NCBI RefSeq assembly: GCF_016920785.2
Contig: NW_024609846.1
Coordinates: 106,072,831-106,136,830 of the forward strand
DNA length: 64,000 bases
Source: Ixodes scapularis
Lineage: Eukaryota > Arthropoda > Arachnida > Ixodida > Ixodidae
Direction of reading: 5' to 3'
Each line of letters opens with the position of its first letter. The stretch's first letter is position 1. Under the pieces are notes generated by a model, which saw only the letters and a list, made by a program, of their open reading frames with translations, was not told where the DNA came from and did not search any database. Both the position numbers and the translations under genes were made by a program. Below are positions 1-10,608 of this stretch, piece after piece.

Positions 1-1398
1 AAAGCAAGATATTCTTCACGAAAGGACGGTATTTTCTCGGTAGGACGGCAGTTGAATGCGGGTTTGAAGTGCCGTCGGACAGCACTTAAACGCTTTGCAA
101 GAGCGCCGTCGGACGGCATTCTAGGTACTGCATTGTTTTTATGGCAAGGTAATTCGGTAAACAAACTAGTGTTTTAGTATTAAAATGTTAAGCCGAAAAA
201 GTTCATTAAAAGAAACAAAACAAACTAGGGTTTCATTTTGGTGTATTTTTACGCGAGAGATATAATCCCGGCTGCTGGCTAAGGACCTCGGAAAACCAAA
301 CAAAAAAATGCCGACAGTGTCCCGTCGTTGGCTGGCTACGTATCTGATAGGCACGATATCCGTCTGTATACACTGGCATTCATGAAGGACATTTTTTCCA
401 AGAAATAATTCCAAATACAAGGGTTAAAAGAAGACTCCAAAAAACAAGCTTAATTGTACCTGAGAGTAATCTAGCTGGTGATTGATCAAGCTTGTTCTGG
501 GGAATGCTTAGATGGGTAATTTGGCTGGTGCAGCACAGCCACCAACCTGGCATCTTGGTGTCCATCATACACTAGGGGTTACATGCTGAAATGATGCTTG
601 TAAGATTGGAATGGGTAGAGGCGGAGATCAAAGCTAGGAACAGTTCCAGGGTTTTTCAGCACAAGCTTTCGCTGTGGTAGGCCAGAGCAGTTCACTAGAC
701 CACCAACCATCCATCCTCTGTCTCTCTGTGTGGTGTTTCTAGAGAAGTAAAGAGTAAATGTGCATAGCTTTTGTCTACACTCAAAGTGTGAGGACGCCTT
801 GACTGGTGTGCACATTGCTGCACGCAAGGACAGCATTGTGAAGTGGCCATCATAAAAGTTGGCCAGGGCCATAAGGCTATCACACAGGTGTAGACACACT
901 ACATCAAAACAGATGCAGAGACAAATTGACTACTCTATTAAACAAGAGAGCCAACTATAGGAGCAAGACAAATTGCAAACACATTGTCGAGTTCTCAGGG
1001 AAGTCTTAAAGAGGCACTAAACTACTTTCTGTGATAGCCTTTTTGTGGTCATAATTATATATATGGGCTCTAAGCATCCTACAAAACCAAATGTAACATC
1101 TATACGTGGCTGATTTCTCTCTTAAGACTGGTATCGAAGACCGATTACATCAGAACCATCGCAGAGACTTCAGGGTGCCGTTGGACGAGAAGAAGAATCG
1201 GTCGTGCATAAATGTGATGTTTTTTCTTTTTTTTAGGGTGCTTAGATTGAAATATAACCATAAATAGATTATCGCAGAAAGTGGTTTAGTGTTCCCTTTA
1301 AGAAGGTGCAGAGACGCCAGGAATTCCTTTGACGAGGTCATGCTTTCTCCCACATATCTTGTTTTCACTGGTCATGCTGGGAAGGAAAAGCTTCGGAA
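1..1398. other. Rad1 upstream intron/flank, no exon recognised
   Basis: I looked for the missing Rad1 N-terminal exons (the segment that aligns with human residues 1-90) on the + strand and found none. The short open frames here have no family resemblance. Two copies of a GCCGTCGGAC-type motif lie at about 68-118. Otherwise nothing is identified. Confidence 0.4.
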
Positions 1399-1690
1399 GG
1401 GGATTGGTGGCCGAGTGGGCTAGCGCACACCAGCTCGGAGCACATGGAGCGAAAGCTTGTGCTACAGAACCCAGGATCCTGGGTTCAATCCCCACCCCTG
1501 CCCGTTTCGATCTGGATGAGTGTCGTACCGGCGTGCGGTCGTGTATCACTACTGCGTGATGCATGTTAAGACTCCAAGCTAGTGGTTGTACTGCACTGGC
1601 TAAATTTCTTATCCACAGCTGGGAGACTCGTCGCCCATTGAGGCAGACCAAATTTTAGGCTGTATCAACATACACACAACCCAATTTTTT
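1399..1690 (+). repeat. tRNA-derived SINE (Ruka-like), copy 1
   Basis: The 5' part resembles a class II tRNA. It has a pol III A box TGGCCGAGTGG (1408-1418) and B box GGGTTCAATCC (1481-1491), followed by a ~190-bp unrelated body. Two further copies with the same head and body occur at about 28146-28428 and 61256-61522 on the minus strand. Ticks are known to carry tRNA-related SINEs named Ruka; assignment to that family is by architecture, not by comparison. This copy lies in the first Rad1 intron region. Confidence 0.8.
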
Positions 1691-2009
1691 GGAAAAGCTT
1701 CAGCTCTCTTTTGCAAACACTTCTGAGGGCACTTTGTGTATCACCCTGAAAAAATACTTTTGATATTCGTGCTTTAAGTGGCCCAACAAAAACATTTAAG
1801 CTATGTTTTTCTTAACTACAAAACCCCTTTCATTTCCCTTTGAATATTGACAGGCAGTGACTAATGTGTGTGCATGTGATCACTGCATTTAATCACTACT
1901 GCACTGGCTGACTCACTCTTCTACAGTGGGGAGACAAAATTCATGCTTCATGTTTTAATGTAATAAACCTAAAAAAATTGTAATCTTTCTTTCTTCTTTT
2001 TTTTTTTAG

Positions 2010-2095
2010 GAATGCCTTACAATGTTTGGATCGACAGGCTCTGCAGTGTCGACGCGACTCTGCTATGCGGGTTACGGAAGCCCGCTCGTGCTTTT
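2010..2095 (+). CDS. RAD1: Rad1 coding exon a
   Basis: Twenty-eight codons plus two bases. The acceptor is a long T run ending in AG at 2008-2009, and the donor GTGAG begins at 2096. It reads ECLTMFGS...RLCYAGYGSPLVL, matching the human segment starting DCLSIFGS. The split last codon (TT + C) is completed by the first base of the next exon to give Phe. Confidence 0.9.
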
Positions 2096-5000
2096 GTGAG
2101 TTTTTGCTTTGCTTTGCTCAACCCTTGCCAGATAAAAGCAGCACCTGACAACAAGATCTTCTAAACCATTTTGGAGTCGCTGGGACTACGAGCGGCAGAG
2201 TCATGAAGACACATTATTATCTGTCTGTGCCTAGGTAATGTGCCAATAAGTGCATAGCTGCGGTGCTAGTCCTGTATGAAGTAACCATTCTCAGGATGAC
2301 CATCCTCACACCAGGACGTGATCATCCTGATTTTGCAACCCGATACAATAGCAGATGACACTTGTCCCGTAAGCTGAAATAATGGTAATGCTTCAAAGAG
2401 ACGTCTAGTCGAAAACAGAAGTGGGGGATGGCTGCTTGGCAGGCGGGACATGCCTCCGTGCAGTGCTTCTCTCATGAAAGCTCTCATTCTTGCTGTGATG
2501 GCCTGGAATCATATCCTGCTTAGTTTGCCAATACTCTGTTAAATGTGAGTTATGGAAATGGTGCTATGGGAATCCTTCTATCTTTGCAGAGCAAAAATGG
2601 AACAAAGCCAAGTAGGCATGCATACATTTTGTTTGTGATACCTAGCTTACTTGCCTTTTGCAGTATTTGTTTCTGCACATCTTTAACTTCATCTCCTCTC
2701 TGAAGGGATGCAGTAGTGAATGTTGCAGCTTCATCTTATAGTTGAAACACATGGAGGAGGTATCATGGGCAATTCTGACCACGTTTTAATCCTATCAAAT
2801 GCTTCCTTTCTCATCATTGGATTAAACATTCTATGAACTGTTGACACTAGTGGCATGCCAACAGCATTCTTTGTGCTTAAAAGGTGTAGCCACAGTCGTA
2901 CTATAGTTTACAAAATCACCTCACCCCGAGGTGTGCACCTTGAACTACTCTTGAGGAAGCTCAGATAACTTAACTATTTTGAGGTATATATGAAAGATGA
3001 CTGTTATTTTCTTCCTTTAACAGGAATAACTATGTAGCTTTAAACTACATTTTAGTTTGTGCCATTTTCTACACCTTATTCTTATAAAAGGCTACAGTAG
3101 GCTCATTAATTCAAACTTCAACTGGGGCCTGTAAATTTTTTTTTAGTTAAAAACACAATTGAAACGATAAGCTATTAGATAGGCGAGTAATGCAAGAAAA
3201 TATTTATATTTACCGTGGAATACCGTGCATCCGCCCACACCACACTAAGCACCCATTCCCAAATTTGTAGGATCTGAGAAAATACACGCAGTACATTTAT
3301 ATGCAAAATTGATGACCGGAGAACGGCCCATCCCCCATTTTTTTGCGATTATCTCCAAAGTTTGAGTGGGCGTTTGTCCGGCATTTTACGGTAGGTAGGT
3401 AAATTTTTCGAGAACGGCACTGTATCTTGCTAATTATAGATTGTTTGCAGTGCCGCTAGTGTAGTTCACTGATTGGATAATGAGGCCAGCGCGCACTTCC
3501 AAGAACCCACCCAAAACTTGTGAACAGGTAGGAATTTGCTGAATTGGGTGTTGGAATAAAAAGATGTAAATATGCACCGAAAATAAAGCAGTCTGCCAAA
3601 TAATCTGGATTTATTTGATTTTGCATTATGAAGCCTTCATGTTTAAATTATTAAGTGTCTACTTTAGTAGAAGTTGAATTGAGCTACTTCAAAAGCAGTG
3701 TCAACTTATGAACTTACTTTGCAGCTTCGATAAAAAAAAAAGTATAATATTTTTCAGACTACAGGTATAGTCCTCGCCCAGTGTGTAGCCTGCACGTGGT
3801 TCCTATTCCACACATTAAATGGGCACAGCCCGCACCTTGATAAATGCCCGCTTTATTAGCTCACAAAGAAGCTTGCATCATACAGAAATCATTATTAACA
3901 CACTTTATCATTCGCAAAAAAATTCGTCATGACTCATCATAATGAACACTGTAGACAATACAAATCCTTGTGTAGTCCGCTGCGCATAAAATTTAAACTT
4001 TTACACATGTGTATATCAGATTACTACGCTTATCGTGGGTATGATTCCTTTCAGCCTCGAAGAAGCAGGGGTTGTGACCGACTGCGAAATTCGAACGCTC
4101 GAGTCTACGGGCGTCATTAGCTTCGATCTGTCCAGAGACAATGTCATTAACGTGGTCATCTTTCGTACGGAAATCCTCAAAGAAGTCTGGGCTGAACTAG
4201 ACGCCTCGAGCGACGTCCTGGAAATACTCATCTCGCCTGATGAACCATACTTCAGGCTTACAACGTTTGGAAATGCGGGCACTGTGCAGGTAGGAAAAAA
4301 AGTCGTCTTTCTACAGTCTTGCCGTTTCATTGGATCCATCGGCTTTGAGCATGTCGTATGTTTATAAACCGACGGCAAAGTGACTGATGGGTTTTGGGAG
4401 GGTGGATAGAGACAGTTTGTCAGTTCCTTTATTGCTTGACGGTCTCGTCCCAATATAACATACGCGCCCGTTCCCCCAAAATTCAAAAGTTGTCCGTAAT
4501 AACCAGAAAAAACGACGCACATATTTACCCAGTTTGTTCCCGAAATATTTGTCTATATAGCCTGGGTATTTATATTAACAGGGTCCATATTAACGAGACA
4601 TTACTGTACCCTTAAGGTTACTTGACACACAGAACTGAAGTACAAATTGAAAGAGCAGCATGCTCACTGTGATGCTTCCAAAATATGTCTGACTTTGCAG
4701 AGACCCTAGGCAGCTGTATTGTTCATAAATTCTTAGCCCGACGCTAAAATAATATACCTCAGCATAACTTGGCACATGCTTTGCGAGCTAGCAAAATATG
4801 CTTCAAACGCTTGTGCACCGAAGACGGCGACGGCGAAGGGCTCTTTATCAGCGCGTTGTACACCACCATCAACATATAACCTTTTAGGCCACTGATACAA
4901 CATAGAGGCATATGTAATGATACCAGAATTTAAACATCAAGTCCTTTAATATTTTGGTTTAGTTCCATAGGCTTCCCACAAAAGGCCCCAAAGGCCTTTT

Positions 5001-8000
5001 GTGAAAAGAGAGAGAGGAGGCATTGCAGTTACTCGCCTGCATATCCTGTGTCGCCTGCTGCCTCGGTGGCTCCGAGGCAAACTGCCGACCTATGGTCAGC
5101 AGGTTCAAATTGGGGTCGAGATGCCTGGAATCCAACGGAGACTTATTGTGGAGAAGGCGTCACGAAAAAATCCCCGTTCGGCCAACAACATTCTCGTTCC
5201 TCTGTTAGGGTGTGCCAGATGCCCTTTGTTGGTTTTGCCCGTAAACCCCCCAATTTTTCATTCTCCTCCGTCGCCTCCATCATCTGCTACAGCCGGTCCT
5301 ATACAGGCTGTTTCCAGCATTCCATTCGGCATCACGGACGGTGCTGCACGCTTTGCAAAAAGTCCCTGAAGGTTGTTACCGGGATTTAACAACTTGTAGA
5401 AAATGTCTGGGAAGAAGGTTCGCATTATGTAAAATGAGAGCCATTACCATTTGCTCTAAAATAGGTTGACTTATGGGAATGTAGTCCAGGCATCCACCTT
5501 TCTGCAGAAACCAGGGATGGGCAGTACTTCAAATACAAGTATTTGAAATACGTATTTCAAATACTTTGTGTATTTTGCATTTGTATTTAATTATAAATTG
5601 GGTAATGTAATTGACGTGTGTATTTAAATACTAAAACGTGGGTATTTTAAATTCCATTGTAATTAAATACAATTTTGTGGGCAAAAATACATTCCTCAAA
5701 TTTATTGTCACTGTCCAGAGCAGGAAGAAAACTATGTTCTGCGTCGAATGCAATGAAAACTACGTTCTGCGTCAATCAAGCACAGGCGTTAAGTGACTTT
5801 GTGATTACGTTGCTAGTCCAGGGCAAGAATAGTGACGAAATCGACGTTCACAGGCAGACTGGCTAAATAAGTGCCTGTAACAACTTGTGATGCTTTCCAG
5901 CCTTATTTCCATCTATATTTTTGCCTGAAACATCCTATGCGCAGGTAAAAAAATAAAAAATAAAAAAAAAAACAATAAAAAATTATCTAGCTAGTGCGCG
6001 CGTCTTGGTCGTCTCGGTTCTTCGTTGGTCTATACCAAAATGTAATCGACAAGAGCAGCTGCTTGAAGCTCTGTACTTTTTTCACCTATTACGTCCAAGC
6101 TGATTACATTTTTTTGTGATTATATCTCTATTACGTTACTAGAGCCTCGCACACTAACTCCCGAGTCTGCGATGCAAAATTAAAATGAGATACCCAGAAA
6201 CCTGTTGCAGGTGCCCTGAAGCCGCTGAAGCAAATTTTGAGGAATGTATTTGGAAAAGTATTTGGAGGAGACCAAATGCATTTGGTTGTATTTGTATCTT
6301 GTACTTAAATGCTTTTTTGGAAATGTATTTAGATTTGTAATTAAATACATTTTTGACGAAGTATTTTGTATTTGTATTTCGATACATATTTGCATGTATT
6401 TTGCCCATCCCTGGCAGAAACGTATGTAGGCCGAAACAGGAATTGTGAAAGGAATTTGGGAAATAACGAAACAGAGAAAACATGTGCGCTCAAAAGTGTG
6501 ATCTTAGCCATTTGCCCTGGGACACTGATCATGGCATTTACATGCTCAGACCCTGGGCACAGATTCCAAGTGCTGGTTTATTTCCACGCTACTAAGCGTG
6601 ATTTTTCAGAACATGCCTGCTCACAGCAACAGTGGGTTATCAATCAGGAAATGCAGGAGATTAAGAGGGGCAGTTATGCGTTACATAGTAGCACAAGCTG
6701 GCAATTTTTTTTATTGAAGTAAAAACAACGGCAGAAAAGACGGAAGACTTGTAGAAGGAGTACACACACACTCTTGCGCTGTTTTTCCCACTTCCATATA
6801 CCAAGCAAACTAGCCCAACTTCATGCTTTGTTATTTTTTTATGCAAAAATGAAAGTATCCAAAGCCAGAGTCTGTATAGAAAAAAACCAGTCCCCTCTAA
6901 CCTTATTTTTCTGGTGGCTTCATACTTTCCAGGTGGACTACTCAAAAGGCTCTGAAATGATGGAGACATTCCAGTGCAAGAAGCAGCAGAAAAACTCGTA
7001 AGTGTTTGAGACTTTGCCAAGATCTGTTTCCGGCAGCAAATTCGCAGTCAGCACCCAACACTTTTGGTGTATGTATGCTCATTGTTCGAAAGTTTTAAAA
7101 GCAGCAAAAATTACTAGGACAGAGACGAGAAGTTACACAGCAGAGGGTTCCTTATGTTGTGCAGTCTCTTATCTCTGCAAAGTTTTCGGCACTCTTCAGA
7201 CTTGAGTGGCGAATCAGCTTGTCCAAATATCGGAATCACATTCTTGCAGTATACTGTATTTATTAAAACATTAAGCAATACATTCTTCGGAGTTGCACCC
7301 AAAACATGCATCAGCTCACCTGCATTGTTGCTTTTATTTATTTCGAAATTTCTATATGGTTTTTAAGTGAATGGGACATATAGTAAACATGCCCATGGCA
7401 GTGACATACAAAAAAAAAGGTGCACTTCTAGTTAAACTTATATATGGTTCCAAGAAGTATAATACAGCACTTCCTGAGTTCTGTAGCAGTCGGGCATTGC
7501 CGAGCCGACTCTTTAAAAGGGCTTGTTCTATGAAATGAAGAAGGGACAATTAAAATGATATAGGTACTATAGGATCAGTAGTGTTGACTGTATTATACCC
7601 GAGCTTTCATGGGGTTTTTTGGGGTGGATGTTCCTTCAAATTGCTTAATTTGGCAAGTCAAATTTCAAGCCAGACTTCTGAAAAAATTTTCATAATGATT
7701 TTACAGCGGAGCTGTTAAGGGCTAGTTTTTTGAGTATTATTGTGTCCGCTGCCAAACAAATGTCGACACAAAACTCCAGACAGCTACCGCTGTCGCTCAT
7801 AGATGGCGGCAAACTTTCCAGCCTTTCCACTCTGATTTTCGCCAAAGTGGAAAGGCTGAATTTCTCTAGGCGTCGTCCTAGAAGTCGTCCTCAAGGTCGT
7901 CCTAGATGTTTTCCTCGAGGTCGTCCTAGAAGTTGTAACTAAGGTTATCCTAGACGTCGTCCTTGAGGTTGTCCTTGACAACGTCCCTGAGGTCATCCTA

Positions 8001-9329
8001 GGCGTTGTCCTCTAGGCATTGTCCTCGAGGCTGTCCTAGAAGTTGTCCTTGAGGTCGTCCTAAACGTTGTCCTAGACACCGTCCTCTAGGCGAACCGTTC
8101 TTGAGGTCAACCAAGAAGTCTTCCTTGAGGTCGTCCTAGACGTCATCCTCTAGGCATCTTCCTAGACGTCGTAAAGATAACAGCTTCGCTGGCCCTCCAT
8201 CTTCACGTGAAGTGGAAGGGCTCTACATTTTTATTTTACATTGATTTTTGGGTCTTGGAACACAGATCAAGTTTGGAACTCGTTTGACGACTTTTCTGTC
8301 TTTGAACACAGATATGTCAGTTGCCTACCAGGCACAGGTACTACTTTGAAACATTTCACAGTTTCAGTCAAGAATACTTGCAGGCGCACATTTTAGTTGA
8401 AGCTCAAAACATTTCTAATATAATTATTTAATATCAAATTCCTCTTTTTTACATACAGTTACAAGCTGCCACTGATTAAGCAGTGTTCCAAGGCACTCAA
8501 CCTGTCAAGCAAGGTGGCTATGCGGACAGACCAGTTGGGACTCATCTGCTTTCAATTCCTCATCAGGACTGAGGATGGCACTGCCACATTTGTGGAGTAC
8601 TATGTTAGTGTCTTTGCCCATTTTACATTTTTGGCTGTGGTGTGCCTATACCACAGCCTCACTTCTAGAGTATGATATCTGCTAGAATCACCACATTGGG
8701 TAACCTATCAATACCCATTTTCACCTCAAGAAAAAAAGGAAGTTTTGCGCATTGTTCATACGCGGCACGAAGCAGTTCTTACGAGATTTGGTTGTCAGAA
8801 GAAAGAGCCATGCTTTTGGCATCTGGAATGTGTACGTTTTGACAAGATAATATAAGTATAATCTAAAATTCAGCTACATATATCTTAATTATTCGCATAA
8901 AAGGGTAAATTAGTAATGCTCCACGAGGAGCCAGACTTGTTTTACAAGTCTGGCTCCTCGTGCACCTTTTTCAGGTGAAAACAGGTAAAGTGGCTCATGT
9001 CTCCAAGCTGTTGTTGGACAGCTGCATAGCTTATTCTCAAAAGTTCAAGCCCACGCAGCAGGTAGCCAAGCATTCCGAATTTAATACAGTACATTTTTAT
9101 GAAATTTTTGACCAGATGAGCTGCATCTTGTTAAATTTTAATGTTTGTGTCTGTATGAATAAGGTAATTCTTACAGCTGTTCTTAAATGCGTTTTTTCAT
9201 ACAAGATTCTGCAGTTTTGCTTTGCTTTTGATGGGAAGCGATAATGTAGTCGTGTTGAGATTTCATTTTCCTTTTATTCTCTAACGTTCTATTTCGTGCT
9301 TTCAGTGTGCTCCAAACCTCGATGACTGA
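2010..9329 (+). CDS. RAD1: Rad1 checkpoint clamp subunit, 3' five coding exons (5' end outside window)
   Basis: Rad1 is one ring subunit of the Rad9-Rad1-Hus1 (9-1-1) sliding clamp, which is loaded at damaged DNA and supports ATR signalling; it has no catalytic site. Five exons join in frame (2010-2095, 4055-4289, 6933-6997, 8459-8603, 9306-9329) to 184 residues plus TGA. From memory of the family, these align to about residues 91-282 of human Rad1. Diagnostic stretches are CYAGYGSPLVL then FLEEAGVVTDCEIRTLE, NVIN, SDVLEILISPDEPYFRLTTFGNAG, YKLPLIKQCSKALNL and TFVEYY. Every junction has a GT donor and AG acceptor and preserves phase. The first ~90 residues and the start codon were not found in positions 1-2009, so the gene begins upstream. 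Introns 1-4 are filled with SINE, MITE and minisatellite sequence. The next gene starts 3.7 kb downstream on the same strand. Confidence 0.95.
3211..3393. mobile_element. 183-bp MITE, TACCGT termini (family A)
   Basis: The ends are inverted copies: TACCGTGGAATACCG then CATCCGCCCAC on the left, and the complement TACCGTAAAATGCCG then AAACGCCCAC on the right. The flanking TA is consistent with a Tc1/mariner/pogo-type TA target. Copies of the same family lie at 13947-14126 and (partial) about 27105-27184. Located in Rad1 intron a-b. Confidence 0.7.
4055..4289 (+). CDS. RAD1: Rad1 coding exon b
   Basis: The longest Rad1 exon here (one base plus 78 codons). The acceptor TTTCAG ends at 4054 and the donor GTAGGA starts at 4290. 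It encodes the central clamp segment with LEEAGVVTDCEIRTLE and SPDEPYFRLTTFGNAG, the most conserved part of the family. An apparent upstream ATG at 4035 lies in the intron and is not the start. Confidence 0.95.
5512..6413. mobile_element. hAT-type MITE, 902 bp, with perfect 8-bp TSD
   Basis: The termini are CAGGGATGGGCA on the left and TGCCCATCCCTG as its complement on the right. The element is flanked on both sides by the identical octamer GCAGAAAC (5504-5511 and 6414-6421). CAGGG ends plus an 8-bp duplication are hallmarks of hAT transposons. The interior is rich in TATTTGAAATAC-like repeats and A tracts, with no transposase, so it is non-autonomous. It lies in the Rad1 intron between exons b and c. 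Confidence 0.9.
6933..6997 (+). CDS. RAD1: Rad1 coding exon c
   Basis: Twenty-one codons plus two bases, VDYSKGSEMMETFQCKKQQKN. It corresponds to the human LDYPKDSDLMEAFHCNQTQVN segment. The acceptor TTTCCAG ends at 6932 and the donor GTAAGT starts at 6998. Confidence 0.9.
7866..8171. repeat. Degenerate 12-bp minisatellite in Rad1 intron
   Basis: About 25 imperfect tandem copies of a unit close to GTCGTCCTAGAA, with units differing by one to three bases (CTTGAGGTC, CTAGACGTC variants). On the opposite strand it reads as a spurious Arg/Thr/Thr/Ser repeat protein. It sits between Rad1 exons c and d. Confidence 0.8.
8459..8603 (+). CDS. RAD1: Rad1 coding exon d
   Basis: One base plus 48 codons. 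The acceptor ACATACAG ends at 8458 and the donor GTTAGT starts at 8604. It reads SYKLPLIKQCSKALNLSSK and ends RTEDGTATFVEYY, matching the C-terminal clamp domain. Confidence 0.93.
8922..8962. repeat. Perfect 19-bp-arm hairpin in last Rad1 intron
   Basis: The arm CACGAGGAGCCAGACTTGT (8922-8940) is followed by a TTT loop and its exact complement (8944-8962). It lies between exon d and the terminal exon, inside transcribed intron. It is shorter than a usual pre-microRNA. Alternatives are a fresh inverted duplication or a MITE relic. Confidence 0.85.
9306..9329 (+). CDS. RAD1: Rad1 terminal coding exon
   Basis: A 24-base last exon encoding CAPNLDD and TGA, after acceptor TTTCAG (9300-9305). It is too short to be found as an open frame. 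It is supported by phase and by the human ending YYCCPDEEVPESES. Confidence 0.85.
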   Translation, partial: CAPNLDD

Positions 9330-9755
9330 GATGTCATGCTGACCGACATTTATGGTGTGCTTCTCTTCAGAAGGACGTTTGAATGCTCCTATAGACTGAG
9401 AAACTGAAAGAAAGGAGGAGACGAAAGTACGCGGGGATGTTAGAATGCCGAGCTCTGGTTGGCATGATTAGTGGGTAGACGTAAACCTAGCTGCCTTTGT
9501 CTCCACTGCACTTGTTGAACGCGTTGGGATGCGGAACATCGGCGTCTGGTGTTTGGCTCTGGCATTCGAATACGTTTGACGAGAGCAGCAGAGACAAGGG
9601 TAGCTGGCTTTATGTCTACCACAAATCATTCGAACCAGAGCTCAGCGTTCTGACTTCCCCGCGCGCTCTCGTCTCCTCCTCTCCCTTAGTTTCTCGGCGC
9701 ATAAACTACGGCGCACGACAAAACTGTACATTTAATAAAAGCACATTTTTAGGCA
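9330..9755 (+). other. Probable Rad1 3' UTR with AATAAA signal
   Basis: The first clear polyadenylation hexamer after the Rad1 stop is AATAAA at 9734-9739. If it is used, the 3' UTR contains the whole foldback element at about 9388-9704, so the message could fold into a long hairpin. This is inference from the hexamer only. Confidence 0.4.
9388..9704. mobile_element. Foldback (long inverted repeat) element, copy 1
   Basis: The two halves are complements for ~140 bp each. The left reads GAGAAACTG...GGAGGAGACGA...GCCGAGCTCTGG. The right reads CCAGAGCTCAGCG...TCGTCTCCTCC...TAGTTTCTC. A second copy at 31592-33651 and a related shorter one at 48398-48562 share the core TCAGAACGCCGAGCTC. No reading frame. 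It overlaps the probable Rad1 3' UTR. Confidence 0.75.
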
Positions 9756-10569
9756 CATTTTAGAAACATGGTCTTGCCTTGTGTGTGCTTTTGAGCATTA
9801 CTAGAACTCACCGGCTATTCTAACCTTACCCACAATAAATCCGTGCTAAATGTTTCATTAATGGGTGGCATCAAAGGGGGGGAATTATACCCTTCACCGA
9901 TCTCCCCATGTACCCCCCCCTCTCCCCCCTTTCCCCGTTGCCCCTCTTCATTAAATAGCTCAATGTCCCTGGGCAGCCTAAAAAAGTGCACATCAATGGG
10001 TTTGGGTGTGTTTTTTGTAAGTTTTTCAGAATCGTATTTTCACACTCAAAATGGCAGTAATTTAGGTGCAAATAGAGTAATGTGTTGTCCATAAGAAGTT
10101 TGACTACTGTAGGTAAAGTGTGACGATGAATATACCGAAGAAATGCTCACAGTGCAGGCGAGCTAATTTGCATTGAACATGATGGTAACCCTGAGAGTGA
10201 GACCTCTTTTGCTGTTTTTACTATGTTCTCCCCGTCTCGGGGTTTCTATGCTCGATAGTTTCGATGCATCATAGTTTGTATGGTTGTCCAAAGTCATCTA
10301 TTCTGTGAAGAACAGTCCAACTATATTTGGAAGACGTTGACCTATTCTTAAATTGCATAACTTGATATCTTTATCAATGTACAGTGTGTCAAATTTCAAA
10401 TTTGACACGCTGTACAATTTTTTTTTAAATTTCCCGGGGCCGTGCTGGCCCCGGAAATTTGAAAAAAAAAAAAAAGGGGGCTAGTTGGTTTCAGTTCAAA
10501 ACAGCTCAGACCTAAAAGAGGAAAAAAACTCGTAGGAGCCTCTGGGTCCTGGCTCTGAGTGTTGTCGCC

Positions 10570-10608
<39 letters not shown>

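Noticed and set aside
1399..1495. A tRNA gene with A and B boxes
   Set aside because: The tRNA-like head is followed by a conserved unrelated body, and the same composite occurs three times, so it is a SINE.
7784..7996. Arg/Thr/Ser repeat protein on the minus strand
   Set aside because: It is the translation of a 12-bp minisatellite within a Rad1 intron.
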